A DNA stretch of 64,000 bases from Spirosoma lacussanchae (lineage in GTDB: Bacteria; Bacteroidota; Bacteroidia; Cytophagales; Spirosomataceae), in NCBI RefSeq assembly GCF_005870035.1, contig NZ_SWJG01000001.1:124001-188000 (forward strand), written 5' to 3'. The notes under the pieces were generated by a model. The model was not told where the DNA came from and ran no database searches. It saw only the letters and a program-made list of their open reading frames with translations. Made by a program: the position numbers and the translations under genes. Positions 24,423 to 33,252 of the stretch are shown here, piece by piece; the first letter of the stretch is position 1, and each line of letters opens with the position of its first letter.

Positions 24423-25385
24423 TTACGGCAGTAGTACCTGATCGATCGTGTGAACGACACCGTTGGTAGCGGGCAGGTTTGGAGTCTGAACAACAGCAGC
24501 CGTCGTGTTTCGGGCGCCCCGAACCGTGATCTGGCTGGTCGATACTACCAGATTGAGCCGGGTATTGTTCAGCAACGTGTTGATCGTGCCTGTTTGCAGC
24601 TGGTTAGAAAAAACTACTCCTGAAACGACATGATACAACAGGGCGTTGGCCAGCGTCTGTGGATTTGCGGTTTCGATAGCCGCCAGCGTGCCGAATCGTC
24701 CATCGGCCCGAAAGGCCGCGTCCGTGGGCGCAAAGATGGTAACCGGATTCGTCGATGACGAGTTGTTAAGCGCGGTCAGCAGCGTCGGATTCGCCTGGCT
24801 TACCCGGCGGAGGGCCGCCGAGAGCAGCGTCAGGTTCGGATTAGCCTGGATAGTGGCCAGGATCGTACCTGTCGATGGCGTTAACACCCGGTCAATCACG
24901 TGAATCAGCCCGTTGGCCGTCGGCAGATCGGGTTGGGTTACCTGCGCATTATTGATAAAAAGCGTACCTGTTGTTGTTTTGTTGACGAACGCCACACCCC
25001 GGCTGGCGGTTTCTACTGAATTCAGACCCTGCGGCAGAGCCGATGACGCTACCGATGCATAAAGAGTATGGTAAAGGACCAGTGATCGTACCTGTTCTTT
25101 AGGCAAAGTTGTAATGGCGCTGGCACTGCCCAGCCCCGAAGCCTGAAAAGCTGCATCATTGGGCGCAAACAACGTCAGGTTACCAGCCTTCAGGGCGTCG
25201 CCTACGTCGGCGTGCTGGATGGCGGCCCGCAGCAGGCTGAACTGGCTGTCTTCCAGGATCTGATCGGTAATAGTTTTAGGAACGGCAACTTCCGTATCGT
25301 TCTGCTGGCAGCTGCTCAGCAGCATCGACAGCATCAGGGTGATGATTGCCAGTGGGCCAGGCCCGGTACGCGCACAATTGTTCAT
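24423..25385 (-). CDS. Lipoprotein with two fasciclin domains
   Basis: A 320-residue lipoprotein (lipobox LSSC, Cys26). Two tandem fasciclin (FAS1) domains cover about 40-180 and 185-320; each has the H1 block (LTLFAPNDAAFQ and VTIFAPTDAAF) and the H2 block ending in a hydrophobic HxIDxVLxP motif. FAS1 domains mediate adhesion or matrix binding at cell surfaces. It lies 28 bases upstream of rsgA in the same direction. A TATCTTTA element (25445-25452, minus) is a possible -7 box with one mismatch. Confidence 0.92.
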   Translation of the reverse strand: MNNCARTGPGPLAIITLMLSMLLSSCQQNDTEVAVPKTITDQILEDSQFSLLRAAIQHADVGDALKAGNLTLFAPNDAAFQASGLGSASAITTLPKEQVRSLVLYHTLYASVASSALPQGLNSVETASRGVAFVNKTTTGTLFINNAQVTQPDLPTANGLIHVIDRVLTPSTGTILATIQANPNLTLLSAALRRVSQANPTLLTALNNSSSTNPVTIFAPTDAAFRADGRFGTLAAIETANPQTLANALLYHVVSGVVFSNQLQTGTINTLLNNTRLNLVVSTSQITVRGARNTTAAVVQTPNLPATNGVVHTIDQVLLP

Positions 25386-25585
25386 AAAGAAAAAGCAGGT
25401 GTATACTTAGTTGATAGTCAAACGGCCATCCCTGGTTTATGGTTTAAAGATAGCAGTCGGCCGGCTGTTCCCGACAGATCGCTGTTTCTGCCCATCTTCG
25501 AACGGTAGTTTGCCGTGGCAACAACTCGCGTCGTATAGACTGAACACTACTCCACTAAACCACTGACCTTCTGCTAAAAATTCCG

Positions 25586-25593
25586 TATCTTCG
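25586..25593 (+). promoter_or_regulatory. Possible -7 promoter element for the uppS-bamA-skp cluster
   Basis: TATCTTCG differs by one base from TAnnTTTG and lies 38 bases before the uppS ATG. No clear -33 box is seen. Confidence 0.3.
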
Positions 25594-25630
25594 CGGCCTT
25601 GTTAAAGGTTGTTAAAATACCCCATTTGGG

Positions 25631-26368
25631 ATGAAGGAACATATAGACCCGAGCAATCTGCCCCAGCACATAGCCGTTATCATGGACGGAAACGGTCGTT
25701 GGGCCAAACGGCAGGGAGCTGCCCGGGTGTTTGGGCACCGGAATGCCATCAAGGCTGTTCGCGAAGTAACTGAAGGTTGTGCCGAGCTGGGTGTCAAGTA
25801 TTTGACTCTATACGCGTTCTCGACCGAAAACTGGAATCGCCCCAAACTTGAAGTCGACGCGCTGATGACCCTGCTGGTGCATACCATCAAAGGAGAGATC
25901 AAAACGCTCATGGACAACAACGTGCGGCTGACTACCATTGGCCATACCGAGAGCCTGCCGGGCGACTGCCGCCGGGAACTGGCCGAGGCTATGCGCGAAA
26001 CGGCGGGTAATACAGGACTCACCCTGGTGCTGGCGCTTAGCTACAGTGGTCGGTGGGAGATTCTGGAAGCGGTACGGCAACTGGCGGCTGAGGTACGCGA
26101 CGGCAAGCTGACCCCCGAAGCCATCGACGAAGCAACCTTTGGCAGTCATCTGAGCACGGGCGGTATCCCCGATCCGGAGCTGATGATCCGGACCAGTGGC
26201 GAAATGCGAATCAGTAACTTTATGCTCTGGCAACTGGCTTATTCTGAGTTGTATATGCCCGATGTGCTCTGGCCCGACTTCCGGAAAGAGCACCTGTATG
26301 AAGCGCTACTCAGTTACCAGCGACGCGAACGTCGTTTCGGTAAAACCAGTGAGCAGCTGGTCAAATAA
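25631..26368 (+). CDS. uppS: Isoprenyl transferase (undecaprenyl diphosphate synthase)
   Basis: A 245-residue cis-prenyltransferase that condenses isopentenyl diphosphate units into undecaprenyl diphosphate, the lipid carrier for peptidoglycan and surface polysaccharides. The signature HIAVIMDGNGRWAKRQG carries the catalytic Asp and the diphosphate-binding residues. YAFSTENWNRP and the C-terminal RTSGEMRISNFMLWQ block are also conserved. It is the first gene of an envelope-biogenesis cluster with bamA following after a few bases. Confidence 0.96.
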   Translation: MKEHIDPSNLPQHIAVIMDGNGRWAKRQGAARVFGHRNAIKAVREVTEGCAELGVKYLTLYAFSTENWNRPKLEVDALMTLLVHTIKGEIKTLMDNNVRLTTIGHTESLPGDCRRELAEAMRETAGNTGLTLVLALSYSGRWEILEAVRQLAAEVRDGKLTPEAIDEATFGSHLSTGGIPDPELMIRTSGEMRISNFMLWQLAYSELYMPDVLWPDFRKEHLYEALLSYQRRERRFGKTSEQLVK

Positions 26369-26376
26369 GGTCGTTG

Positions 26377-29043
26377 ATGATGGACTATGGCCGGGCCGCG
26401 CGGGTGCTCGCCTGCCGTAAACAGAATACTGAAAACTGTAAAAAATTGAAACACCGTATAAAGTACATCCTCGGAATCGGCCTGCTGCTTAGCAGTTTAG
26501 TCAATCTGTCGGTTCTGGCGCAGGTGCGTGTTGGCGTAGGCGTTGGGCGTAACGATACGCCTGCTGTTACGACAGATGATTTACTCAACTATGCCAGCCC
26601 CCAAGATTATGAAATTACGGGGCTAACTGTAACCGGCACCCGCTACCTCGACCCCAACTCGCTGGTATCGCTGGCCGGGTTGAAAGTAGGGGACAAAATT
26701 CGGATTCCGGGCGAGGCCGTCGGGTCGTCTGTCCGTAAGCTGATGGAGTCGGGCCTGCTCGACAACGTGGAGTTGTTTGCCACCAACGCGGCAGAAGGCA
26801 AAGTAGCGCTGATGTTCCGGGTGCAGGAGCGCCCCCGTCTGTATCGCGTCTCGTTTATGGGCGTTAAGAAAGGCGAGCAGGACCAGCTGAAAGACAAGAT
26901 CAAACTGAACCTGGGTAAGATCGTAACCAACACGATTACGAAAAACACCCAGCTGGCCGTCCGCAAGTTTTTCGTCGACAAAGGGTATCTGAACACCAAG
27001 GTAAAGATTACGACCATCCCCGATAGTGCCCGTAACAATGCCACCATGCGCGTACTGGTCGACAAGGGGCAGAAAGTTAAAATTGCCAAAATCAACTTCG
27101 ACGGTCGTACCGAAGTCGATGAGTCGGCGGTGCGGCTCAAGATGAAAGGAACCAAAGAGATGCGCTTTGGCCGGTTGTTCAGCCCGTCTAAGTTTGTTCC
27201 CAAGAAGTACGAAGAAGACAAGCAGAAGCTGATCGAGTACTACAACAAACTCGGCTACCGCGATGCCGCCATCGAGCACGATACCGTCATCAACAACGGC
27301 GGCAACACGATCACGTTGAACATCAAGCTGGACGAAGGCCGTAAGTACTACTACCGGAACATCGACTTTTCGGGTAACTACCTCTACAAAACGGAGCGTC
27401 TGCGCGAAGTACTCGGTGTAGCAAAAGGAGACGTCTACAACCCCGAAGACCTGGAAAAGAAGCTGAACGGAAACCCCGGTCAGGACCTCAGCTCGCTCTA
27501 CATGGACGACGGCTACCTGTACTACAACGCCCAGCCTATCGAGAAAACCATCGACGGCGACTCGATCGACCTCGAAATCCGGATCTACGAAGGAAAGCAG
27601 GCCAGCATCAACCGCATCGTTCTGAACGGTAACACAAAAACCAGCGACCACGTGGTGATGCGGTCCATCCGGACGCTGCCGGGCCAGAAGTTCTCGAAAA
27701 CGAACCTGATCCGGACACAGCGCGAATTGGCCACCCTTGGTTACTTCGACCCGGAAAAAATCGGGATCACGCCCGTACCGCAGAATGACGGCACCGTAGA
27801 TATCGAGTATACCGTTGAAGAAAAACCCTCTGACCAGATCGAATTGTCAGGTGGCTGGGGCGGTTATGTCGGTTTCGTAGGTACGCTCGGCCTGACGTTC
27901 AACAACTTCTCGGCCCGTAATATCCCGAACCTGAGCGCATGGCGACCTCTGCCGGCTGGTGATGGGCAACGGGTGCAGCTGCGTTTCCAGGCCAATGGTC
28001 GTCAGTATCAGGTGTATTCGCTGTCGTTTACGGAGCCCTGGCTCGGTGGTCGCAAGCCCAACGCTCTGTCGTTCAGCGCCAGCCATACAGTATACCAGAC
28101 GTTCTACGATCCAACTAACCCGGCCAGCTATTACCAGCCCCTGCGCGGTCAGACCCCAACGGGTTCGTATCAGAACACGGCGTTTACGGTGGGTCTGGGC
28201 CGTCAGCTGAAAGTACCCGATGACTATTTCTCGCTGAGTAACTCGATTACTTACCAGCGGTATAACCTCAACAACCTGGATATTTTCCAGATTGGGTACA
28301 ACAATGGTATTTCAAACAACCTGACGCTGAACACGACGCTGGCCCGGAACAGCATCGATAACCCCCAGTTTCCGCGATCGGGCTCGTCGTTCTCGCTAAG
28401 CGGTACGTTTACACCACCCTGGTCGGCGTTCAAAAGCACTTCAGAAGCTTCATCGCCCGAAGACCGCTACAAACTGGTCGAGTATCATAAGTGGATGTTC
28501 GACGCCAGCTGGTTCCAGACCATTTTTGGTAAACTGGTGCTGAGCACCCGCGCGCACATGGGCTTCCTGGGCAGCTACAACCGGCGCACGGATATCGGCC
28601 CGTTTGAACGGTTTGTACTGGGTGGATCGGGTCTGGCCGGGCAGGGTCAGTTTGCGCTGGCGCAGGACATCATCGGTCTACGGGGCTACGACGACCGGAG
28701 CGTGTATACGGCCGATTACGACCGGAACACCACCGCTCAGGAACGAAGCCGGGGTGGGGTCGTTTATAACAAGTTCGTTGCGGAGGTGCGTTACCCGGTT
28801 TCCCTTAACCCGTCGGCTACCATCTTTGTGCTGGGCTTCCTCGAAGCCGGTAATAACTGGGGCAGCTATAAGCAGTACAACCCGTTCGATCTGAAGCGTT
28901 CGGTTGGCTTTGGCGCTCGTATTTTCATGCCTGCGTTTGGCCTGATCGGTATCGACTACGGCTACGGCTTCGATAAGATTCCGGGCGTGAAAGACAAGGC
29001 ATCGGGTCAGTTCCACTTTACAATTGGGCAGCAGTTTAGATAA
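26377..29043 (+). CDS. bamA: Outer membrane protein assembly factor BamA
   Basis: An 888-residue Omp85 protein that inserts beta-barrels into the outer membrane. A signal sequence (RIKYILGIGLLLSSL) is followed by five POTRA-type repeats to about residue 480, then a surface-antigen barrel. Landmarks include GGWGGYVGF at the start of the barrel, the FVLGGSGLAGQGQF lid-loop region and a C-terminal strand ending in QQFR. ATG 26377 gives an unusually long pre-signal segment of about 25 residues; TTG 26446, just before KHRIKYILG, is a plausible real start. It follows uppS and precedes two Skp-like chaperone genes. Confidence 0.94.
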   Translation: MMDYGRAARVLACRKQNTENCKKLKHRIKYILGIGLLLSSLVNLSVLAQVRVGVGVGRNDTPAVTTDDLLNYASPQDYEITGLTVTGTRYLDPNSLVSLAGLKVGDKIRIPGEAVGSSVRKLMESGLLDNVELFATNAAEGKVALMFRVQERPRLYRVSFMGVKKGEQDQLKDKIKLNLGKIVTNTITKNTQLAVRKFFVDKGYLNTKVKITTIPDSARNNATMRVLVDKGQKVKIAKINFDGRTEVDESAVRLKMKGTKEMRFGRLFSPSKFVPKKYEEDKQKLIEYYNKLGYRDAAIEHDTVINNGGNTITLNIKLDEGRKYYYRNIDFSGNYLYKTERLREVLGVAKGDVYNPEDLEKKLNGNPGQDLSSLYMDDGYLYYNAQPIEKTIDGDSIDLEIRIYEGKQASINRIVLNGNTKTSDHVVMRSIRTLPGQKFSKTNLIRTQRELATLGYFDPEKIGITPVPQNDGTVDIEYTVEEKPSDQIELSGGWGGYVGFVGTLGLTFNNFSARNIPNLSAWRPLPAGDGQRVQLRFQANGRQYQVYSLSFTEPWLGGRKPNALSFSASHTVYQTFYDPTNPASYYQPLRGQTPTGSYQNTAFTVGLGRQLKVPDDYFSLSNSITYQRYNLNNLDIFQIGYNNGISNNLTLNTTLARNSIDNPQFPRSGSSFSLSGTFTPPWSAFKSTSEASSPEDRYKLVEYHKWMFDASWFQTIFGKLVLSTRAHMGFLGSYNRRTDIGPFERFVLGGSGLAGQGQFALAQDIIGLRGYDDRSVYTADYDRNTTAQERSRGGVVYNKFVAEVRYPVSLNPSATIFVLGFLEAGNNWGSYKQYNPFDLKRSVGFGARIFMPAFGLIGIDYGYGFDKIPGVKDKASGQFHFTIGQQFR

Positions 29044-29251
29044 GATTTGGGGGGTGGTCAGCGTTATATGAATTTATGAACGAGTCTTTTGAGGGAAGTT
29101 GCTCGATTTTTGCAGCCATATAAACCAGTTGCCAACAGAACGCATCGGTTAAACCATTGGCAACAAACAGACTCTAACAACCAGGTGACGCTGGTCGGAA
29201 GATTGAAACTGAAAATCAATCACTTCCCTCGCTAATTTTAGTAAAACGGCA

Positions 29252-29839
29252 ATGAGAAAAGCCCTTTTTTTCGTACTTTTGCCCTTCGTTTGGCTGGCTA
29301 CACCGGCGCAGGCTCAGAAGTTTGGGTACGTAGATACGGAGTTCATTTTTAGCAAAATGCCCGACTACCAGAAAGCGCTGGCTGAAATTGACAAGTTCAC
29401 CGACAAATGGTCGAAAGACATTCAGGATAAGTACGTTGAGATCGAAAAACTGCAACGTACTTACCAGGCCGAAGAGATTCTGCTGACGGAAGATATGAAA
29501 CGTGACCGGCAGCGGATCATGAGTGAAAAGGAACGCGAAGCGCGGGAGTATAACAACAAGGTGTTTGGGTACGAGGGCCTGCTTTTCCAGAAGAAAAAGG
29601 AACTCATGAAAGCGCCGATGGAGTTAGTAAACCGGGCTATAGAGAAAGTGGCGGTGCAGAGAAAGCTGGATTTTATGTTCGACAAAGCGTCTGACTTTGT
29701 CATGCTGTACACCAACCCGCGCCATGACTATACTGATTATGTCATGGAAGAGTTAGGCCTGGATGCTGCTGGTAAAACAACCGCCGGTACCACGCCTGGA
29801 GCAAAAACAACCACAAAACCGACTAATACAAACAAGTAA
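29252..29839 (+). CDS. OmpH/Skp family periplasmic chaperone, first copy
   Basis: A 195-residue exported protein with a signal peptide (cleavage near AQAQ). A short FGYVDTEFIFSKMPDYQKA strand-helix is followed by a long charged coiled coil and a C-terminal KLDFMFDKASDFVMLYTNPRHDYTDYV block, the Skp/OmpH pattern. The tail is a Thr/Gly/Lys-rich linker. Skp holds unfolded outer-membrane proteins for BamA, which is encoded just upstream. A TAATTTTA element at 29233-29240 may be a -7 box with one mismatch. Confidence 0.93.
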   Translation: MRKALFFVLLPFVWLATPAQAQKFGYVDTEFIFSKMPDYQKALAEIDKFTDKWSKDIQDKYVEIEKLQRTYQAEEILLTEDMKRDRQRIMSEKEREAREYNNKVFGYEGLLFQKKKELMKAPMELVNRAIEKVAVQRKLDFMFDKASDFVMLYTNPRHDYTDYVMEELGLDAAGKTTAGTTPGAKTTTKPTNTNK

Positions 29840-29845
29840 ACTGAG

Positions 29846-30520
29846 ATGAAGAAAAACCTCGTCATGGCGTTTGCCGCAGCAACCTTTCTGGTTGGTGGTC
29901 TGAACGCACAGGCACAAGGCCAGAGCGCTACAACGACGCCGACGACTGCCGCACCAGCCGCCGGTCCGTTGAAACTGGGCTATACCAACATTGATTACGT
30001 ATTAGCTCAAACGCCCGAAGCAAAAGACATTCAAAACCAGTTGACCATTCAGCGGACTCAGTCAGAAAATGAACTGAAACGGATGCAGAAGGAGCTGGAA
30101 GACAAATATAGCGCCTACGAAAAAGGAGCTGCCCAAATGTCGGATGTGATTCGGAAAGACCGCGAAACCGAACTTCAGGGTCTGCAGCAGCGCATTCAGG
30201 AGTTTGGCCGTACGGCAGAACAGTCGCTGCAGAACAAGTACCAGCAACTGGTAAACCCGGTCGTTCAGAAAATCCAGAAAGCTATCGACGCCGTAGCTAA
30301 GGACAATGGGTATACCTATGTCTTCAACCTGGATGCCGGTGCCAATACCATTCCTATTTTGCTGGTAGCTCCGGAAGAAAACAACATTACCGAACTGGTC
30401 CTGCGCAAAATGGGTATCGATCCGGCTAAGGCTGCTGCTTCGGCTAAACCAGCTACGGCAGGTAGTGGTGCCGCCAATACGCCAGCACCCACCACCCCGG
30501 CTCCCAAGAAAAATAAATAG
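29846..30520 (+). CDS. OmpH/Skp family periplasmic chaperone, second copy
   Basis: A 224-residue paralogue of the preceding gene, starting six bases after its stop. It has a signal peptide, then a Thr/Pro/Ala linker before the LKLGYTNIDYVLAQTPEAKDI opening. The central coiled coil is rich in Gln, Glu and Lys. The C-terminal NGYTYVFNLDAGANTIPIL and TELVLRKMGI blocks match OmpH. An Ala/Pro-rich tail ends the protein. The two copies may form hetero-oligomers or serve different clients; the sequence does not decide this. Confidence 0.93.
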   Translation: MKKNLVMAFAAATFLVGGLNAQAQGQSATTTPTTAAPAAGPLKLGYTNIDYVLAQTPEAKDIQNQLTIQRTQSENELKRMQKELEDKYSAYEKGAAQMSDVIRKDRETELQGLQQRIQEFGRTAEQSLQNKYQQLVNPVVQKIQKAIDAVAKDNGYTYVFNLDAGANTIPILLVAPEENNITELVLRKMGIDPAKAAASAKPATAGSGAANTPAPTTPAPKKNK

Positions 30521-30554
30521 AGGCTGACGCTGATATAGTCGCTTTTTACCTTTT

Positions 30555-30591
30555 AAAAAGGCCTCTCTGGTGATCAGAGAGGCCTTTTTTA
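30555..30591 (+). terminator. Terminator of the uppS-bamA-skp cluster
   Basis: AAAAAGGCCTCTCTG pairs perfectly with CAGAGAGGCCTTTTT around a GTGAT loop, ending in T's (15-bp stem). Confidence 0.93.
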
Positions 30592-30732
30592 TTCGACTTT
30601 TTCTTTGAAATAGTCAATACAAGGCTCAAAAAGAGGGGTTTGACCTAAGAAAAATATCAATTTTATCTAATAACAAAATGTCTGGTGATACTTTTACGTT
30701 TTTCCAGATAGATTGTCATTTATCCATTGCCT

Positions 30733-32319
30733 ATGAACCGTCTTGCCAGTATCGGAGCGGGGTTGCTGGGTCTTCTTCAGGCCACCTTCACTCATGCTCA
30801 GGATACCAAATCAATACAACTGGTTTTACCAACACAGCCCAACTGGAACGTAGTACCGGAAGGAAGTACCGTGCGGTTTGACCTGAAAGCTACTGGTTCG
30901 GCTCAGGATACGCTTGTCTTTTCGTTCGGACCTGACAAGCAGGATGGTATGCAGCTCGACTCGCTCGGCCATTTTAGCTGGACACCCAGCTACGACCTGA
31001 CCGATCGGGTGCAGTCGGCTAAGTTGTATCCGGTTACGTTTGAGGTTCGCAACAATCGCGGGCAGGTCGCTACCCAGCAGGCTGAGTTCAAAGTACTCCA
31101 CGTCAATCGTCCGCCGGTTGTGGGCGCTATGCGGCCTTTCTACGTGCGGTACCGGACGCCCAACACCTATAACCTCAACTCTGATTTTGTGCGCGATGAT
31201 GACGGCGATCCGCTCGTCTTTATTCCGATTCCCGATCAGATGCCCGAAGGAAGTAAACTGACGTCGCAGGGCGAATTGTCGTGGACCTTGTCGTTTAACC
31301 AGTTTAGCCGGCTCAAACAGAACCCGCAGTACATTGAGTTCTGGGTTGAGGATCAGCCGGCCAAAACCCGTACCAAAGGTCGGCTGAAGGTTGAGGTAAC
31401 CCAGATGGACCTGCCGCCCGATATCGCTGTTATTCCTAAGCAAACGCACTATCGGATGCGCGAAAACGCGACCGTGAACCTGAAGTTTTCGTTGCTGGAT
31501 CCCAACGGCGAAGACGATGTGGCAACCTTCGGATTCCTCTCCGATAATCAGAATATTCCGAAGAGTGCGCTGGTCAAGAATACCGAGAACCAATATGAGT
31601 TCATCTGGCAACCGGGCTATGACTTTGTGAAAGACCCCTACGATTCGCTGGATGTTCAGGTCACGTTCTACGTGCTCGATAAATCGCAGAATCGGGAAGA
31701 ACGGCGGATCACGTTTACCGTCTTCAATGCCGTCAACGAAGCTGAAAAAGACCGGTATTATTACGCTCAGTACCGGCAGTTGCTGGTGCAGGCCTGGGGG
31801 CTGGTTGAGCAGCTGGGCGAGAAAGAAGAGCAGCTGAAGCGCGACTATCGGAAAGCCAAAAGCGGTAAACGGAACCGATCAGTGGCCAATGCTTCGCTTG
31901 GAGCGGTAACCGGGGTCACACCGGCTGTAACTGGCGCCAGTACGAGTAAGGAAACGCAGAACACAGGGCGGTTGGTATCGGCCGTCGGGGGGACGGCGGT
32001 GCTGACCATGGGTACTCTGGAGGCCACCGAAGTAATTGGAAAGTCGATGAAAGACCTGCTCGACCGCTACAACTACGTGCTGGGCAAGCGGGCCGAACTA
32101 CAGAATAAAGGCGAGGTGTTTGCGCGGGAGTTTGCGCTCAAATCGACCCGCCGAACCGGCGAGTTCGTGAAAAAGCTGGATGATTTCCGGAACTCAATGA
32201 GTCTGAACGGACTGGTTGCCCTTGAGCTGGATGCCAACTGGCAAAGCAAGAAAGAAGCCAACGACAAAGCCATCAAGCGGACGTTCAAGGATTTCCAGCC
32301 GCTGGACGAAACGCAATAG
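30733..32319 (+). CDS. Secreted Ig-like (putative-Ig/He-PIG-type) protein with helical C-terminal region, unknown function
   Basis: A 528-residue exported protein with a signal peptide ending near THAQ. Residues about 20-330 are three Ig-like beta modules; the phrases LDSLGHFSWTPSYDLTD, LTSQGELSWTLSFNQ and YEFIWQPGYDFV are the 'dynamic' repeats of He-PIG/cadherin-like domains. From about 340 the protein turns helical and charged (EQLGEKEEQLKRDYRKAKSGK), with a Gly/Ala/Val-rich, weakly hydrophobic stretch at about 395-440 and another charged helix to the end. No enzyme motif and no C-terminal secretion signal is recognised. The start ATG 30733 is preferred to TTG 30727. Confidence 0.8.
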   Translation: MNRLASIGAGLLGLLQATFTHAQDTKSIQLVLPTQPNWNVVPEGSTVRFDLKATGSAQDTLVFSFGPDKQDGMQLDSLGHFSWTPSYDLTDRVQSAKLYPVTFEVRNNRGQVATQQAEFKVLHVNRPPVVGAMRPFYVRYRTPNTYNLNSDFVRDDDGDPLVFIPIPDQMPEGSKLTSQGELSWTLSFNQFSRLKQNPQYIEFWVEDQPAKTRTKGRLKVEVTQMDLPPDIAVIPKQTHYRMRENATVNLKFSLLDPNGEDDVATFGFLSDNQNIPKSALVKNTENQYEFIWQPGYDFVKDPYDSLDVQVTFYVLDKSQNREERRITFTVFNAVNEAEKDRYYYAQYRQLLVQAWGLVEQLGEKEEQLKRDYRKAKSGKRNRSVANASLGAVTGVTPAVTGASTSKETQNTGRLVSAVGGTAVLTMGTLEATEVIGKSMKDLLDRYNYVLGKRAELQNKGEVFAREFALKSTRRTGEFVKKLDDFRNSMSLNGLVALELDANWQSKKEANDKAIKRTFKDFQPLDETQ

Positions 32320-32336
32320 CTGGAGCTGGCAGCAGG

Positions 32337-33140
32337 TTATTCGGTCGGTTTCGATTCGTCCTGGGTTACCGAAGCCGGTTTAGGCTGGGGCCGATCGACT
32401 TCGTCCGGAAGCGGGTCTGTAGAAGCCGGTTGGTCGGTTACGTCGCCGACTGCTGGCGTAGTTGGCTGATCGGCCTCTTCCTGCACTTCTGCCATAGGCA
32501 ATACGGCTGCTTCCGTAGCATCCGGGCCCGAAGCGGGCAGGAGGTTATCTTCCAGGGGTGGTTCGCCGAAGAAACGGCGCTGGAAAAACAGGATCAGACA
32601 GACCCCAATGAATATGCACGAGTCGGCAATGTTAAAAATTGGGGTCGAGTAGTACTGACCGCCCCAGATCGGGACCCACTCTGGGATAAAGCCCTCCCAT
32701 ACATCAACGAAAATCATGTCGATAACCTGGCCGTGGAACCAGGGGGTGGGTGAGCCGTAGGGCGCGTTGTTCAGAAAAACACCGTAGAACGTACTGTCGA
32801 TGACGTTACCAACAGCACCCGCCAGAATCATCGACATGGCCCACAGCAGGCCATTTGGCGCCCCCCGGTGGGCGAGATGGACCAGGTAGTACCCGATGCC
32901 AACCATGGCAAATAGCCGGAACACACTCAGGAGCAGCTTGCCATATTCGTAGCCCAGCTGCATGCCAAAGGCCATGCCGGGATTAAGTACATAATGGAGT
33001 TTTAGCCAGTCGCCAACGACTTTAATTTGACCCGCAAAGCCCGGAGCCATATAATGGTGAACGGCTAATTTGACACCCTGATCGAGCGCAATCAGCACCA
33101 GCGTCAGTAGAAAAAACTTAAACGGGTTCTTACGAATCAT
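32337..33140 (-). CDS. lspA: Lipoprotein signal peptidase with long acidic C-terminal tail
   Basis: Aspartic protease of the inner membrane that cleaves prolipoprotein signal peptides after lipidation. It has 267 residues, against about 165 in E. coli. Four hydrophobic segments are visible. The catalytic Asp pair lies in GQVIDMIFVD and FNIADSCIFIG, and the N-terminal NPGMAFG block is conserved. The extra length is an internal loop typical of Bacteroidota and about 75 C-terminal residues rich in Pro, Glu, Asp and Thr without a recognised domain. It is convergent with the Ig-like gene, 17 bases apart. It serves the several lipoproteins of this window. Confidence 0.93.
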   Translation of the reverse strand: MIRKNPFKFFLLTLVLIALDQGVKLAVHHYMAPGFAGQIKVVGDWLKLHYVLNPGMAFGMQLGYEYGKLLLSVFRLFAMVGIGYYLVHLAHRGAPNGLLWAMSMILAGAVGNVIDSTFYGVFLNNAPYGSPTPWFHGQVIDMIFVDVWEGFIPEWVPIWGGQYYSTPIFNIADSCIFIGVCLILFFQRRFFGEPPLEDNLLPASGPDATEAAVLPMAEVQEEADQPTTPAVGDVTDQPASTDPLPDEVDRPQPKPASVTQDESKPTE

Positions 33141-33252
33141 ATAAAAAAGTACGGCACAGCACCGGAGCGTAAAACCACCCTGCTGTGCCTGTTTAGCCTT
33201 GCGGCTGGTCAGTCAGTAGCTGCGGGCAGACACTGACTGACCGTACAAATAC

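Noticed and set aside
23468..24493. Longer rsgA frame starting at 24493
   Set aside because: It would overlap the fasciclin gene, and its first 33 residues do not look like RsgA. The TTG at 24394 has a good Shine-Dalgarno-like sequence.
26623..27651. Minus-strand open frame of 342 codons
   Set aside because: It is antisense to bamA and its translation is a low-complexity Val/Leu/Asp mix with no domain.
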